A DNA stretch of 64,000 nt from Marasmius tenuissimus (GCA_029532415.1 JAQOTA010000052.1:1054001-1118000); one strand, 5' to 3'; shown: positions 42,144-55,157, counted from the stretch's first letter. Notes: generated from the sequence alone by a model not told the origin. Program-made: numbers and translations.

Positions 42144-42402
42144 TTTGCACGAGCACGTTGGAGATGCGGATGTATTCCGGTGTATAATGGAAATACATAG
42201 GGTCCGAAGGAACACGAACAAGCTCCCAGGAGTATATACGAGGAACACTCAATTTTGGCTACACATTGACCTCGACATATCATGGAGAAGGAGATATGGG
42301 AGGCTTCGATAGAGCCGAAAAACCAGCAATGGAAATGACTGCAACTTTCGAGGCTTTGAGCGACTGAACCGGTAGATGACATTGAACGTATGAAGCACAG
42401 AA

Positions 42403-42986
42403 CTAAAAACCTGCAAACGAATAAATCAATCAGAAGCGAGGGATGAGAGTATTCAGACTTACAACATTGACAATCGAATGGACATAAAGGCGTATCTATC
42501 CGTGTAGGAGGTCGACATGAGTCGAAGGAAAGCTTCAGAGTAAAGATTACCTCCGCCTTCGTCGTTGATCCCCAGTTCATCCTCCTTGAATACCGACCAA
42601 CCTTCCTCAGTTTTTCGTCCTAGAGACGGTCAGCGTGAAGCAACTTGTGGAGGAAGAAATGCGCGGAACGTACGCGGACCAGTCCCTCTTGAATCTGTGA
42701 ATCCGTCATTATCTGATGTCTTCTCTGCTTTCTTTGTCGCTTTCGTCTTGGTATCTGCACTATCCTTGGTCACCTTTTGCCGTTTTGTTGTGGGTATTTT
42801 TATAGATGGGTCAACGACAGTCTCGGGGGCAGAAGAGGAGGTAACGATTGAAGTAGCCTGATGTTTTCTTTTCCGCTTCTTTTCAGGCTTTGATTTCGTA
42901 GAGCTAGAAGGTTCCGGCTGTGGTTTTAGCGCAGCTTTTGCCTTTCCTTTGGAGGCAAAGATGTCATCGATCTCGGATTGGGGCAT
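42403..42986 (-). CDS. DUF1764 family protein
   Basis: From MPQSEIDDIFASKGKAKAAL the protein is Lys-rich (KSKPEKKRKRKHQATS), then DNDGFTDSRGTGPR. Checked introns add RKTEEGWSVFKEDELGINDE, then GGDTPLCPFDCQCC, and a last tiny exon that supplies only the end of the Cys codon, Phe and the stop (TAG, 42405-42403). RGTGPRRKTEEG...EDELGI...GGDTPLCPFDCxCCF is the signature of the eukaryotic DUF1764 family. The role is unknown; the basic region suggests a nuclear or nucleolar place. An in-frame ATG at 43064 would add 26 residues. Confidence 0.82.
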
Positions 42987-43342
42987 AGATGTGGGCAAGA
43001 CTGAGGTGGGAGTAGAAAAAAATTTTGACGAACCAAGAAAGTCACGCATAACGGCGTTATGCATTCGTCACTGGGCGCCCAAAGGCGTCACGAGAACTGA
43101 AGAGTGACATTCTCCTTGGACTATGAAATCAACTTGGCCCACCTGAAGAGAATATATGTCGTCGAGGTCTGGTTGAATAAAATGTGTGGTGCGCATGAAG
43201 CGTTCCTTGAGAATAAAAGCGATGCAATTTACGAGAGCTGAGTTTGAGCGCCTGAACAATTTCCGGCAGGTTGTGAGAAACGACGAGCATTCGTCTCTCC
43301 GGTACGTCTCGACTCTCGAGTAGCGAGGAAGACACTGGAATC
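42987..43342. promoter_or_regulatory. Divergent region between the DUF1764 gene and SWI1
   Basis: This 356-bp intergenic stretch lies between divergent start codons. No TATA box or repeat was recognised. Short reading frames on the minus strand here have no homology. Confidence 0.4.
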
Positions 43343-46242
43343 ATGCTGTAAGTCTTCTCACAATTCTTTTCTTTTCTGCGAGGTTTATTCATCATTCTCT
43401 GTAATCGCCAGTGGGCAAAATGGGCTTCAAAGGCAGGGGAGCAGCAATTTTGCGCCCTCATTCGACACGTCCTACAACCAGCTCGACGGCCCTCTTCAGA
43501 AACAAATGATAGCTCTCAGTCAGGCCAACCAAGCTCGAATGAATAGCAATTCTTCATCATACACGAATCCTGGTGGCGGCACAAACTCGGCATCATTTCT
43601 CGGAGGAATGCAGGATTCTCTCCACGGTGGACCTGGCAGTCCCAATTTCCAAATCCCGACCAACACCTCGCTTAATACCCCATTATTCGATCCCTCCATG
43701 TCCCATCCTCCAAATCCTGTCAACCGCTCTGGTCACCCTCCAACATTGCAGGAGAGGTCCCAGTCTTTTCTCCAAAGTCTCGCCGGTTTTATGGTCAAGC
43801 AGAATACCCCATTACCTCCGCAATTGACCGGCGTCACAGTTCCAAATTACGACCCCACGACCTCTATGTTCCATGAAATCGAGCCCAGTCAAGAGCCTGG
43901 CTCGTTCAGGTTAGCAGGGAAGGATGTAGACCTGTTCAGACTCTGGGGAACCGTGTATCAGCGTGGTGGTTCAACAATGGTACGTGTTCAATGGGATATC
44001 CTCGCTTCATGGTCTGGTGATTGAATTCAATCGCAAGATAACAAACAACAATCTATGGCCGTCATTCCTCCCTTTATTCGACTTGCCGGAGCATTACCCC
44101 TCCAGTGATGGCGCGTCCATGGTCCCCGTTGCCCAGTCGCTACAGCAACACTATAACCTCATTTTTGGAAGCTTTGAAGAGTTTTATCGGAAAAACTCAC
44201 TCGAGAAACAGCGGATGCAGGCACACGCAATGAGGCAGATGAATGGGACGGGACAACTACCCGCGACCCCGACAAGACCAGGGCCCAGCAACCCTATGCA
44301 GCAGATGGCCAGAGGACCACTCGGCGGTGTCAATCCGAACTCTCCGTCCAATGTCTCCTTCCCTCAAACCGCTCCGGGCACACCTCAGAACATGAAAGGT
44401 CCCATGGACAGTTTCATGGAAGGTAGTGTATCCGAGGATTCCCAGGGATTGAAGCGAAAGTTGGAGGCAGAAGAGCTTGATGGCAAACGCGTGCGACAGA
44501 GAACCGGTACGCGTCTCTACTGCCGTGCAATACAATTCAAAGTCGTACTGAACCTTGTCGTTATAATCTAGAATCACTTGACGCCGTTTTCGTAAGCCCA
44601 TTTCTCCTCATAAACCCTCCTTATTTAGCTTAGATGCTAAGTTGTTCCGTTACAGCCGGCAGGAAGCGAAAGATCTGTCGTGGGACCCTCCAACCCCGCG
44701 TCTTCTTCTCAAACCACCACCATGAACCCCCAGCCCAGGGTCAGACTCGAGCCGTCGCGCCGAAAAATTGAATACGTTCCCTTTGCCCGGGAAGTTGAAA
44801 CGTACGGTGGACGAGACCTGAACCAGATTGAGATGGAAATGGGTCAACAAACTAGGCGGCAACTGCGAGAACTGGCTGACTGGGGCATCATTGATATCGA
44901 CTCGTTGACCATGTCAATACGTTCCCGATTATCGACGGAGCTATCCTACGCGTTGACAACATTCACCTTGTTGTCTACCATGAAAGGGCAACAACCTAAT
45001 ACCGGCTTCCCGCTTCACAACGCACCCGACCTTTTGGAAGAAGTCTTCGACCTACTAGAAGATCTAGCATTCGAGGGTGTCGAGGATTCTTTCGATTCCG
45101 CTCGTGACGACCAAGAGATTACCACGAATCGGACATTGGTCAATATCGTGCTTGAAGAGGAGAGCTCACCATTCGCGGGCCTTGATCGACATAAACAACT
45201 CCACAACCATTCTCCCGGTCTACGGAACAAGCCTGGAACCATCATCCTTTCCATCTTGAATATAATCCGGAACCTGTGTGTCATGTCTGACAATGGGACC
45301 TTCATAGCGCGCCATCCAAGGGCGCTCGATCTCATCCTCAGAGTGTGCGACCTGTCATCAGACGTAGCGCCCCGACCAGCTTCACCCGCTCTCTCGCTCA
45401 GTGAGCTGGTCACTGCGCGGAAGGATGTATTATATACCATCAGCTCTATAGCTCCCTCCATACGCCTTGCCGAGGATAGTGCCTCACCTTCGAAATCCTC
45501 CCTCAGGATGACCAAACGAGTGTTTCGACTGATTGCCTCCTACCTCGTTGACCCAGCGGAGGCGATCACACCGATGGGTTATGTGCAGGCCATAGGAGGG
45601 ATCAATGCACATAGACACCCGATGCCGCCATCGTCGGCTGACATTGCCTTAGAAGTTTTCACTAGGCTTGGCTTACCGGATATGAATCGCCAGGTGTTTG
45701 CGAAAGCCGTGTCTCAAGCGTCGCTCTGGCCCTTTTTCGTATCCCTGGTTCGTCGACTTCCCATCGTTGACGCGGATTTCCACATCATCGTCATGCACAA
45801 AGACTTTTGGCTCAGTTATCTGGAGAAGCTGATAATGGCGCTCTACGCACTAGCGTTCCTCTCGCCTCCAAAGCTAAAAAACAAGATGAAACTGGACCGC
45901 GGTGTTGGTTTCACGGGAGTTATGGTTCGTATGATCCACAAGCTCTTGGTTCAGAGTAATCCGGATATCCGGCAACATTTTTATATCGCTCTTCGGAGAG
46001 CGGTCGAAACTATGAAGGTTATCGATGATGGAGCAGATTCTTTCCACATCTCCGAGCCGACCGTATCAACGCTTTCGTTCGGAGTGGGGTATGGCGAGGT
46101 CGGTGATAATGACATGGAGAAGGGAACAGGCCTCTTGGGTTCCCGCCGCGAAATGGGGTGGGATTTCATTTTGACCCGTGAGGTCAACCACGACGAACAA
46201 ATGTTCGCTGAACTCGAGAGTCTCTTGCGCGTGGAATTTTAG
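43343..46242 (+). CDS. SWI1: SWI/SNF chromatin-remodelling subunit Swi1 (ARID protein)
   Basis: Exon 1 is only ATG CT, spliced (GTAAGT...GCCAG) to GQNGLQRQGSSNFAPSFDTS, which opens a Gln/Ser/Pro-rich N-terminus. The ARID DNA-binding domain covers FRLAGKDVDLFRLWGTVYQR, GGSTM, then NNLWPSFLPLFDLPEHYPSS and VAQSLQQHYNLIFGSFEEFY. After a disordered linker and two introns, the C-terminal region has VRLEPSRRKIEYVPFAREVE, TYGGRDLNQIEMEMGQQTRR, ELADWGIIDIDSLTMSIRSR and a long helical repeat part. This is the layout of Swi1/ARID1 (BAF250) proteins. Swi1 binds DNA and activators for the SWI/SNF remodeller in the nucleus. The stop is TAG at 46240-46242. Confidence 0.88.
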
Positions 46243-46436
46243 TGGATCTGTTCTGTACATGTCATGTTATTTATACAGGTTTTAATGTACATCATCTTTT
46301 TACATACCTTGCGATTACCTACACTTGTTTACACTATCCCGTTCCACGACCTGTGCACTGAAACTCGTTCCCATTTTGTTGTTGTTGCTATTGTATACTA
46401 CCCGTCCGAAACGGGGAATGTTGAACTCCAACCACC

Positions 46437-48509
46437 ATGACTGATCAGGACCTCTTACCACCACCCACGTATTCTTCACAAGAGGCAGATGACGGTGATT
46501 CTGTCGACGAGTCACAAAGCGATAGCCCTCCACAGCCTCAAATCCTCATAGTCCCGACTGTAGTCAACTTCCAGAAAGGTTACCTTGGGGCGGACGGAGA
46601 GCGGGCTGCGATTGAAGGAGAGTTGCAGTTGAAGGGTGCCAAACCGGAGGACTGGAACAAGGTGTAGGTTTTCAAAATAACTCGTTCATCTTCGTTTTGA
46701 CGATAGTAAGCTTGGTTCATCGTTCTGATGCATAGTACTGTGACTCTACGCACCGTCGAATCGGCATATTCTCGAGAGATCGAACTGTATGTGTCCGAGG
46801 TCGTATTGTACTCTCAAGCACCCGATATACCATCAGCTTCCTTGCCATCGACCATGCTGTTTTCAATACCGCTCATGCAAGATACACCACAATCGATCCA
46901 CACGCCAGTATCTTACTTGACACATACCCTCGAGGCAATACTTCATCCCAGCGACCCTCTTGCGCCTCCGCTCTCGAAAAGTTTGGCTGTGAACACCAGA
47001 CGGTACACGTCTCATACACACAGCCTTCTGATATCTCCAGAGAAGCGCAAGCTAACGGAACCAACACCCGTGGAAGTGGAGATTCCGAGAACGACTTTTA
47101 GGTCCGGTGAAGCCATCCCAGTATACGTTAAGATCCCTCCTCCTCGACGAGAATTGGTTATGAATAAAAGCCTCCGGTTACGGAACATCAAAGCTGAACT
47201 CGTGAGGGTCACTCGTATCAGACAAGAAGACGAAGAAGAGGAAACAACGGATACAGGGACTGTCCCTTCGTATTCCCAGGTGGAAGAAGGAACATCCGCG
47301 ACAACGTTATTGCCCCCGTCCGAAAAGCCGAGGCAGTCTATGTCTTTGAAAACACCCATATCTCCAAATTTTCGTGGTCCATCTTACACAGCAGTAATTG
47401 CTCGATCGGGGGCCGCCTGTCGGTTTCACTCGTCCAGGACTGTGCAGCAGCGTTTCATGTTGCACCAGGCTTCGCCGCTCTCGACCCCTTCTCATCCCAC
47501 TCTGAACCTCCCGGGGTTTACCCCGGACGGACTAGATAGCGACGTTGAGGCATCATCCATCTCACAAGTGACTCTTTTGCACTCGATAACGTTCCAGATC
47601 AACGTTCACGTAGCTTTGGTCGACGTCTCTGCACGCTCAGAGCGCGTATCGAGCGTGTCTTTCCCGGTGACCATACTGCCTCCGCCCGCCCCTCTTCCAG
47701 AAGTAGAGCCTGAAATAGACGAGGAGTATCAGAAGAAGCACGATCGCCCCCCGGCACAAACAAACCGGTACGACGACTCCGAGCACTCTGTCCCTCATTA
47801 TTCACCTGGAGAAGCTGGACCAAGTGGACAACCTCACGGTGCCCCTCCTCCCTTTGACGAGCCCGACGCTCCGCCACCGTTCTTCTCCTCTGCAGCCGAA
47901 GCCTCCACCTCGGCTCGGTTGCCCACATTTCTCGAGTCCGAGACGGAGATTATCATCCCAGATAACGACGAACACCCGTCCCTTGAGCATTCTCATCCGA
48001 TGGTGATAGAAGGGGAAGGGACCCTATTTGGTTTCCCGGCCTCAGAACAATTTGATGGTCACTCGGAAGATATGCAACGATCATCAACACCACCTCCCAG
48101 CCTCGAAATGGCCAGTAGAGACCCTGATGTCACTCAGTTGGCGGACATTACTGAGCCCAGTCGTGCTATGGAGGCTATTGGACTGGTGCTGAGCCAGGCA
48201 GACGCGGAGCAAGAGCCTCCGCCGCCGCCTCCTGCAATGGACGATCCCTCAGACCCTCCGCCTTCGATTGACTCTGATTTCAGGTCACCAGACACGACGA
48301 GGCAGTCACCCCCTCCGCCTCCAGGAACGTCTTCCCCTCACATGCGTCCCATCTATGCTGATGAGCCCAGCCACCTCCACGCTTCACCGCCTAGGCCAGC
48401 AGTGCAGGATCAGACCGTCCATGGCCATGCACCTCCACCTTACTTGGTAGGCGACAATCAAACGGAGGATCAAGAGCACGTAACCAGACCACCGCCATAC
48501 GTAGATTAG
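46437..48509 (+). CDS. Arrestin-like protein with PPxY motifs
   Basis: Two exons are used. The protein starts MTDQDLLPPPTYSSQEADDG, then ILIVPTVVNFQKGYLGADGE and, after the intron, TVTLRTVESAYSREIELYVS. The beta-strand-rich body (PVEVEIPRTTFRSGEAIPVY, MNKSLRLRNIKAELVRVTRI, LLHSITFQINVHVALVDVSA) fits the two-sheet arrestin fold. The second half is disordered, Pro/Ser-rich, and ends with GHAPPPYLV and RPPPYVD. Together with PPPTYSS near the start these resemble PPxY sites that recruit Nedd4/Rsp5 ubiquitin ligases in alpha-arrestins. I infer an endocytosis adaptor role; the arrestin assignment is from fold pattern, not strong motif identity. Confidence 0.7.
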
Positions 48510-48715
48510 GTATAGGTCCACAAGAACACTTGTATATCCGTCAGAGTAGGAAACAAATTACATGTACTGAGAGAAGTATGTATGTATGTAATCGTAATGC
48601 AAGGCGAGAAACGAGAGGCAGACGAATAGGCTGCAAGCTGAGGGGAGGCGGTCATAAGTAAACACGGGAGAGTCGTACAGTATGCATAGATAGGAAATGC
48701 CACCAGTGGAGCAGC

Positions 48716-49715
48716 TCAGCAGTTGCAAGCATCCTTGGGCTTATTGGCATTCTCTTCTAGGTTGACACCGCCCTCCTGTTGCGATCCAGCAGCACGGTTA
48801 CCGGCAGCGCCTGGACGTCCGGCACCACCGCGAGAGGCAGCCAATATATGTTCAATGGGTATCTTCTTGGCTGTGAGATTGAAAGTCAACAATGTCGTTC
48901 CTTTATGATAAGCCTGTCCACTCACCTATCTCCGTGAAAACTTCCACAATTCCCTCACCAGTCTTAGCACTCGTCTCGAAGAACAACAACCCGGCTTCCG
49001 TCGCATAAGCCTGTGCTTCTTCCCTCGGAACCTGCCTCAGGCCCTCAGAGTCACCGCCAGAGGCGGCAGGAGCTTCACCAGGTGTTGCCGTTGCGGCATC
49101 GTCTGCCTCGTCCTCTGACTCGGATTGTGTACCGGAGGTTGACGGGGAAGGCTGAACTAAGTCGACCTTGTTTCCGGCGAGAGCTATGACAATGTTGGGG
49201 TTTGCCTGTCTTTGAAGTTCCTTCACCCATGACTTGGCCTTCTCCAAGCTCGAACCCTTGGTAACATCGTAAACAACCACTGCTGCCTGAGCATTTCTAT
49301 AATACATGGGCTGCGGGAGGCGAATGAGTTAGTCAAAGTGGCACATGTGAAGTTACTGCGACGTACTGCAAGAGAATGGAACCTCTCCTGTCCTGCTGTG
49401 TCCCATATTTCGTATCTCAGAACACGGTCCTCGAGCCGACACTTTTGTGTGAGGAAAGCTGCGCCAATAGTCGGCTCCTTATTAGGTTGGAATTCGTTGG
49501 AGACCTGGAGGGGGTGTTAATAAAGACGCCAGTATAGGATGAGTCCTGTACTCACGAATCGAAGTACAACAGATGATTTGCCAACTGCAGCTTCGCCTGG
49601 AGATGATCGAATAGTAAGATTAGGAAGAGAAGATTGGACAATAGAAGTGCTGACCGAGGAGGACGAGTTTGACTTGAACTGACTTGTCAGCAGAACCAGA
49701 GGCAGAGTCGGCCAT
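48716..49715 (-). CDS. YPT5: Rab5-type small GTPase (Ypt5/Vps21)
   Basis: The protein starts [20 protein letters not shown]. Following exons give the P-loop ([19 protein letters not shown]), switch I ([11 protein letters not shown]), switch II ([20 protein letters not shown]) and [20 protein letters not shown]. Next come the base-binding GNKVDL and [17 protein letters not shown]. The end is KPKDACNC, a CxC geranylgeranylation signal. [13 protein letters not shown] is the Rab5 hallmark. About 45 acidic, low-complexity residues ([20 protein letters not shown] onward) are inserted between the NKVD and SAK motifs. Rab5 proteins direct early endosome fusion. Confidence 0.9.
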
Positions 49716-49963
49716 GATATCTATGTATGGGGAAGAAAGAAAGTGAGAAAACTGAGGCGTAGCTGGTGCTGCGTGTTTCCTGTTATTTGTAAACTTGCCT
49801 TTTTCGTCCACAATGCACTGCCATCCCCAGGCCCACTCAAGATTCCAATTTCGTACTAGCGCTGAGTTCTGACCACGTTCAATCTCTGCTACTACATAAG
49901 TGCATGATACAGCATATTATACAAGTCCAAGAATAACTATTAACAACATCCCGACGATTATCC

Positions 49964-52183
49964 TCATATAAAGAATGGTCGCAATACTTCGCAGGTGACA
50001 CAAAAGCCAAGATCGAGTTCTACACACGTTTCGACCTCGAAGATTGCTGGACATGTGAAAGGTATCGAGTCCTTCTTGACTCGAACTACCGGCAGGTCTG
50101 TATCATCCCTTCCCCAAGTAACCTGCCTTTTGCCCCTACTAGTCCTAGCATTCGGGAACGCGTTGGGCTGGTTGTAGTACCAATACGGCTTCGAGCGATA
50201 GTTCCGAGAGTGACGTTCGAGAAACGAAGCGTACTTTCCATCGGGGTCACCGAAGGCAATTCGACCAGCGGCAACAAGTGGTAATATCTGCCCGACATCC
50301 TCGCGCTTTGGGTCCATGGACATAGTGTAGTCAAGAGCTTTCTTCAGCGTGCCACCGTGCTTCGACTTAGCGCTCCACATGTCTTCTCCTCCTGCCTCGT
50401 CCGAAAGCTTGGCAAGAGCCTGGAGTGGTTCGTGGTAAGGTTTTGTTGCCATGAGTGGGAGTAGAATGATGCTTACGAATAAGCCTTCCAGATTGAAGCA
50501 TCGATAGTGGTACGGGCGTGTCCTTACTGCCTCGTACGGCTGTTCCCCTGAAGCTGATATCTGTTCCTGAAAGCACGATCCGAGGAAACCTCGAATGGTT
50601 TGCCGGGCACCCTGAATGTCTCCCATCGCGAGCCGGGCTCCAGCCACCTGGTAAGCATAGAACGTACAGTGATTGCTGAATGCACTTGGATAAGCAGGAA
50701 AGAAGGGCACAGAGTCAAGAATGAACGCACTTCGGTCTCGTACCCGCTTTCTTACCGAGGTCGCTAGTGGACATCCAGGTAACCCAAGCGCGAACCCAAT
50801 TCTTGAAAGCGCGATCCATTTCATTGGTCCAATGCGGGCTGTTGAAGGCTTTGACTATCCCAACAGCATTGTATATTTTGACCATTCCCCTCATGTCCAG
50901 AATACCAGTGAAAGAGCCAGTCGAGCCTGCAGGTCCTGGTCCTCGGACAATTTGTCCGTAATTAGCATGAGGGTTCATTCTGCTCTTGGGATCTAGGAGA
51001 AGGGTGTACACAAAGGCGGCGACTGTTTTGGAGTACACAGGATCTTGAGTGAAAGCATATGCCATAGCATTGTACAAGGTGGATTGGCCTGCGTTGTTCA
51101 TGGTACCAGGATCCTTTACACGGCGAACATCGGGGTTGACTTGGCCATCCCGGTTAACATATGGGCAGGTCGTCCACGCTGAATAGATGAGTCCGGACAG
51201 AAACATACAACGCGAAAGAGACTACTCACTGGCGCTCGGAGCCATAGAAGAAGTAGGTGAAGGGGTACAAGATGGCCTTTTGGTCCTGACGGCATTTTGC
51301 GCGGGTTGGGCAGTTCCAGCGGTACGTTCAGCAGCAGAGCGAGACGTAGTTGGCGTTCCAGAGACAGTAAATGGGAGTGGGTCGCCGAGGGGTGCTTGTG
51401 GAAGAGGTAAGGTATCGTCCAACGCGAGCAAAGGCGCGCCCAAAGAAGTAGACAGTGATGTGCTTGACGTCGATGTCGATGGCAGATTTGACGCAGATCT
51501 CCGAACACGTATGAGCCTATGCCGAAGAGGAGCAGGAGGAAAAACATGATTTGAACGCTTCTCGCGACTAGCGGAGGTGTCGCTCCCCAAACCATCTGTA
51601 TAGTAATCGTCGTCCGGCGGATCGTCCTCGCTGTCTTCATTGCGGTCCCTTTGGGGACTCGAGGCTTCATCGCTATCGTTAGAAGAGGGTCCAGAATGTG
51701 CAAGATGATTACGACCTCCGGCAGAGCACCAATTACAGTCGGGCCACCAGCTATAGATTGAGTTAGAGACTGGCCGGCTTTGGTACCAAGACGAATACTG
51801 ACTAGGGTGCCCAACTGACGTAGTCGTGTGGATCGCCACTGGGTGCGTGAATCCCATTGTTGTCGAGGACGCCTTGTATATTCATTGTTCAAGATCTCAG
51901 AACACAAAAATTGAGGGGGAAGCAGTTACTGAAAGGACCCTTCTTCGCTGACTGGACTGCACCACGAATAATCGCTGATCGAGCATCGGAGGTTGTCGAA
52001 TCACGGGAACCAGCCTCGTGAACAACAAATTGCGTATTCACCCAGTCACTGGGATCAGCTGGGAAATGCGGAGGAGCGGTCAACGGATGATAAAATGGCG
52101 AAGCGGAGCATATATGTACCGAGACTTGGCTGTGAGGCCAGCAAAAGCGACAAGGAAAAGAGAGTTTGCGTAGTAATGTGCAT
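49964..52183 (-). CDS. Secreted alginate-lyase-family protein
   Basis: The ATG at 52183 starts a signal peptide (MHITTQTLFSLSLLLASQPS). It is spliced to LADPSDWVNTQFVVHEAGSR, then VLDNNGIHAPSGDPHDYVSW and WPDCNWCSAGGRNHLAH. The alginate-lyase (alpha6-alpha6 barrel) domain continues CPYVNRDGQVNPDVRRVKDP, MNNAGQSTLYNAMAYAFTQD, MVKIYNAVGIVKAFNSPHWT, NHCTFYAYQVAGARLAMGDI and EQPYEAVRTRPYHYRCFNLE. The NHCTFY and RTRPYHYR blocks hold conserved His/Tyr/Arg of the fold. A low-complexity insert of about 150 residues (DDPPDDDYYTDGLGSD onward) sits between the CNWC block and the barrel. The pattern is the fungal PF05426-type proteins; the substrate is unknown, and fungal cell-wall or plant uronans are possible. 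No GPI signal is seen. Confidence 0.8.
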
Positions 52184-52422
52184 ACTAGAGGTTAAAGAGA
52201 GAATAGTGTTGAGCGAGACGAGATAGGATGTAGGTCGAGTAGCGACTGGATGATGATGGTTGTGAAAGAAGAAGAAGCAGAATTAGCGTTCTGGCATTAT
52301 GATTACCTCTCGCAATTGCCGGAATTGCCGTGATTGCCAATAAATGCGGGGTTCCCCGCCCGACTTGGGGTTCGTCTCTCACTGTCACCCTCCATCCTAG
52401 CCCTTGCCCATTGCTTTAAACC

Positions 52423-55086
52423 ATGCCACACCCAATCTCTTTCTCTCCAACAACAGAGAGTATACCTCCACCCAATGTTAGCCTTCGCATGAAGATTCCC
52501 TCTGGTCTACCAGTCTACCGACATGTTCTTGTCAGTACTGTTATCCGAGCTCTCCGTTTTGACATCCTAACCTCTTCTCTTCATACCCAGAACCCTTTAG
52601 GATTCCTTCTACGTGCTGCACAAATATATCCAGACAAGATTGCGATGACCCATCCCGATACACCTACACCCGTCCAGTACACCTATGCCGTTTGGTTCGT
52701 TCTCTTGTTGTGACCTGAAAAGACTCCCTCTCATCTCTCACTACCGAAGGGCACAACGCGTCCAAAATCTTGCGTACGCGCTTTTGAGAGTAGGAATCAA
52801 GCCCGGGGATCGAGTGGCCGTCATTGCCCCGAATTTGTGCGTATCGTGGTCTTGCACTCCGTATCTGGAATACTCATTGGGGCGATACACTCGACAGGCC
52901 TATGATAGCTGGTGTGCATACCTGAATTCGTCTCCACTTCCCGTTCCTCACCGGTGCTGCTCTAGACTCTCTCCAAGGTGTCATTGCTGCCCGTGCTGTC
53001 ATTACTCCAATCAACACTCGGCTCAAGCATCATGAAGTGGCTTACATCCTCGGTTCGCTATTCGCTTCCCGGTCTTTCGCTCAAATGAACCTTATCGGTC
53101 CGCGTAATTTCCAGAACATAGCGGATCAAAACTCATCTTGGTTGACCACGAGTACCTACACCTCATCGAGGGTACAAACATTCCATACATCCTATCGAAG
53201 GATACAGGGAGGCGTGGAGATCCTTATGAGGAGTTCTTGAGCGAGGGGAGGCGATTCAGTGCTGAGAAGGGCTGGCCTGGCCTCGATGTCGAACACGATG
53301 AGGACGCTGGCGCCGTCCTTTGCTACACGTGAGTGAGTTTCCTCAACACCAAGAATGCAGTTCAAAAGCTTGAGCAGATCTGGCACGACAGGAAGACCCA
53401 AAGGTGTGCTGACGACGCTGAGAGGTATTCATATTTTGTTCTGTGTGACACTCCCACTCAACCGTAATTTCACCCAGGAAGTTACTTAGCTGCCGTTGGG
53501 AATGTCTTTGAAGCCAGGATGACCACGGATTCGACTTATCTTTGGTTAGTGTCATGAAGTTGCGGTCCCGGATTGGAGATTGAATTTTCAATTCTTCTCA
53601 TGCAGGATCCTTCCCATGTTTCATGCTGCCGGTTGGACCTTCCCGTGGGCAATCACATTCGCCTTCGCATCTCAAGTACGGACTGACATTCTAGAATCTG
53701 AAAGAAACAATGAGCTTTACCGAACTTGCAGATAACGATGCGTACTGTTGACTACCCTCAGATATGGAATCACTTCCTCAACTCTGGAGTAACACACTAT
53801 TGTGGTGCTCCCACCGTCCAGGTCTGTTTCACTTCCTTTATGAAGCATGCGCAATGCCGACTCACGTCCTTAGATTGGCATTGTCAATGATCCCTCAGCG
53901 AAAGTACCTCCCCAACCTGTCACGGCAGTTATAGCTGGTATGTTCTATTGGTCCGCGCGCGAAACTTAGTCCCTTAGGTCAACATCCCTAGGTGCTGCCC
54001 CAACTGCGCATCTTATCGGGTCGCTCGAGAGAATCGGAATAAAGCCAGTCCATGTATACGGTTTGACGTGAGTTTCTCTCTTCATAGTTCACAATATTAC
54101 CTTTTTGACTCCTTTATGTGCAGAGAGGTAAAGAATAGCATTCTACTCCATCCCTGAGCTGAACTCTGACCTGAAACAGACTTACGGGCCCTTCACTCGA
54201 AATTACGACCAACCACAACTGGCGAAGGCTTCCCTCGAGACACGGTCTAAATACATGGCTCGCCAAGGCCATGCAAGTGCTACCACTGACATCGTTCGCG
54301 TTGTTTGTCGTCCAGCAGAGGGGGAAGAGCCAAGCGACGAGCTTGTAGATGTCCCTTGGGATGGGGAGACTATGGGAGAAATCGCTACTCGCGGCAACCT
54401 GGTGATGAAAGAGGTAACTTCGCGGTTCATTGACAAGGACGAGGCGCTCATACCTCGCCTCGCTTTCAGTACTTCAAGGATCCCGAAGCTACAGCGAAGG
54501 CTTTCCGCGGCGGATACTTCATGAGCGGTGATCTTGCTGTTCAGTACCCTGACGGTTCTATCGCTGTACTAGACCGGAGCAAAGATATCATTATCTCTGG
54601 TGGAGAGGTGAGCCTTTATGCCGGAACTTGTAAGCACCGCCCCTGTACTAATCCCTACCTTCTATCAGAACGCGTCAAGTCTCGCCATCGAACAAGGTAG
54701 AGGGTACCCAGTGAATCGACGGACAGTGAACTCACTGGTAAATAACAGAGCTGGCTACGCATCCTCATGTTCTTGAAGTCTCCGTTGTCGCCCGCTTGCA
54801 CCCCAAGTGGGGTGAACGTCCGATGGCATTTGTCATTCTGCATCCTCAGCAGGCGAAACAATGGGCAGGACGCGACCAGGAGTTCGAGAAAGACTTGAAA
54901 AAGCACGCGAAGACAAGGCTCCCTGGGTTTGCATGTCCAGAATGGGTTCAGGTGGTCAAGGAGCTACCTGTGAGTCTGCACACCCTGTTTGCCAGCTTCG
55001 ATCTGTATTTATGTTTTCATTCTCAGAAAACTTCGACGGGAAAAATCCTCAAGACAGAGCTGCGGAAAGTGGTTGCCAAACTATGA
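52423..55086 (+). CDS. Acyl-CoA synthetase (AMP-forming), PTS1-type end
   Basis: About a dozen exons are used. Recognised blocks are [40 protein letters not shown], then [37 protein letters not shown] and the AMP-binding signature [20 protein letters not shown]. These are followed by [20 protein letters not shown], the YGLTETYGP motif, [20 protein letters not shown], then [20 protein letters not shown] and [20 protein letters not shown] with the adenylating Lys. This is the ANL superfamily, medium/short-chain acyl-CoA ligase type. The protein ends VVAKL, so the last three residues AKL form a PTS1-type peroxisomal signal, in line with a role in peroxisomal fatty or carboxylic acid activation. 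The specific acid is unknown. Confidence 0.88.
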
Positions 55087-55157
55087 TTACACATAAGAGT
55101 CCGAGGTCGATAAAGCGCCTATACGAGATACAACAATATACAATAATGTAAGTTCAA

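Noticed and set aside
45015..45515. Long minus-strand reading frame opposite SWI1
   Set aside because: It mirrors the codons of the SWI1 exon and has no recognisable pattern; the plus frame has clear family blocks.
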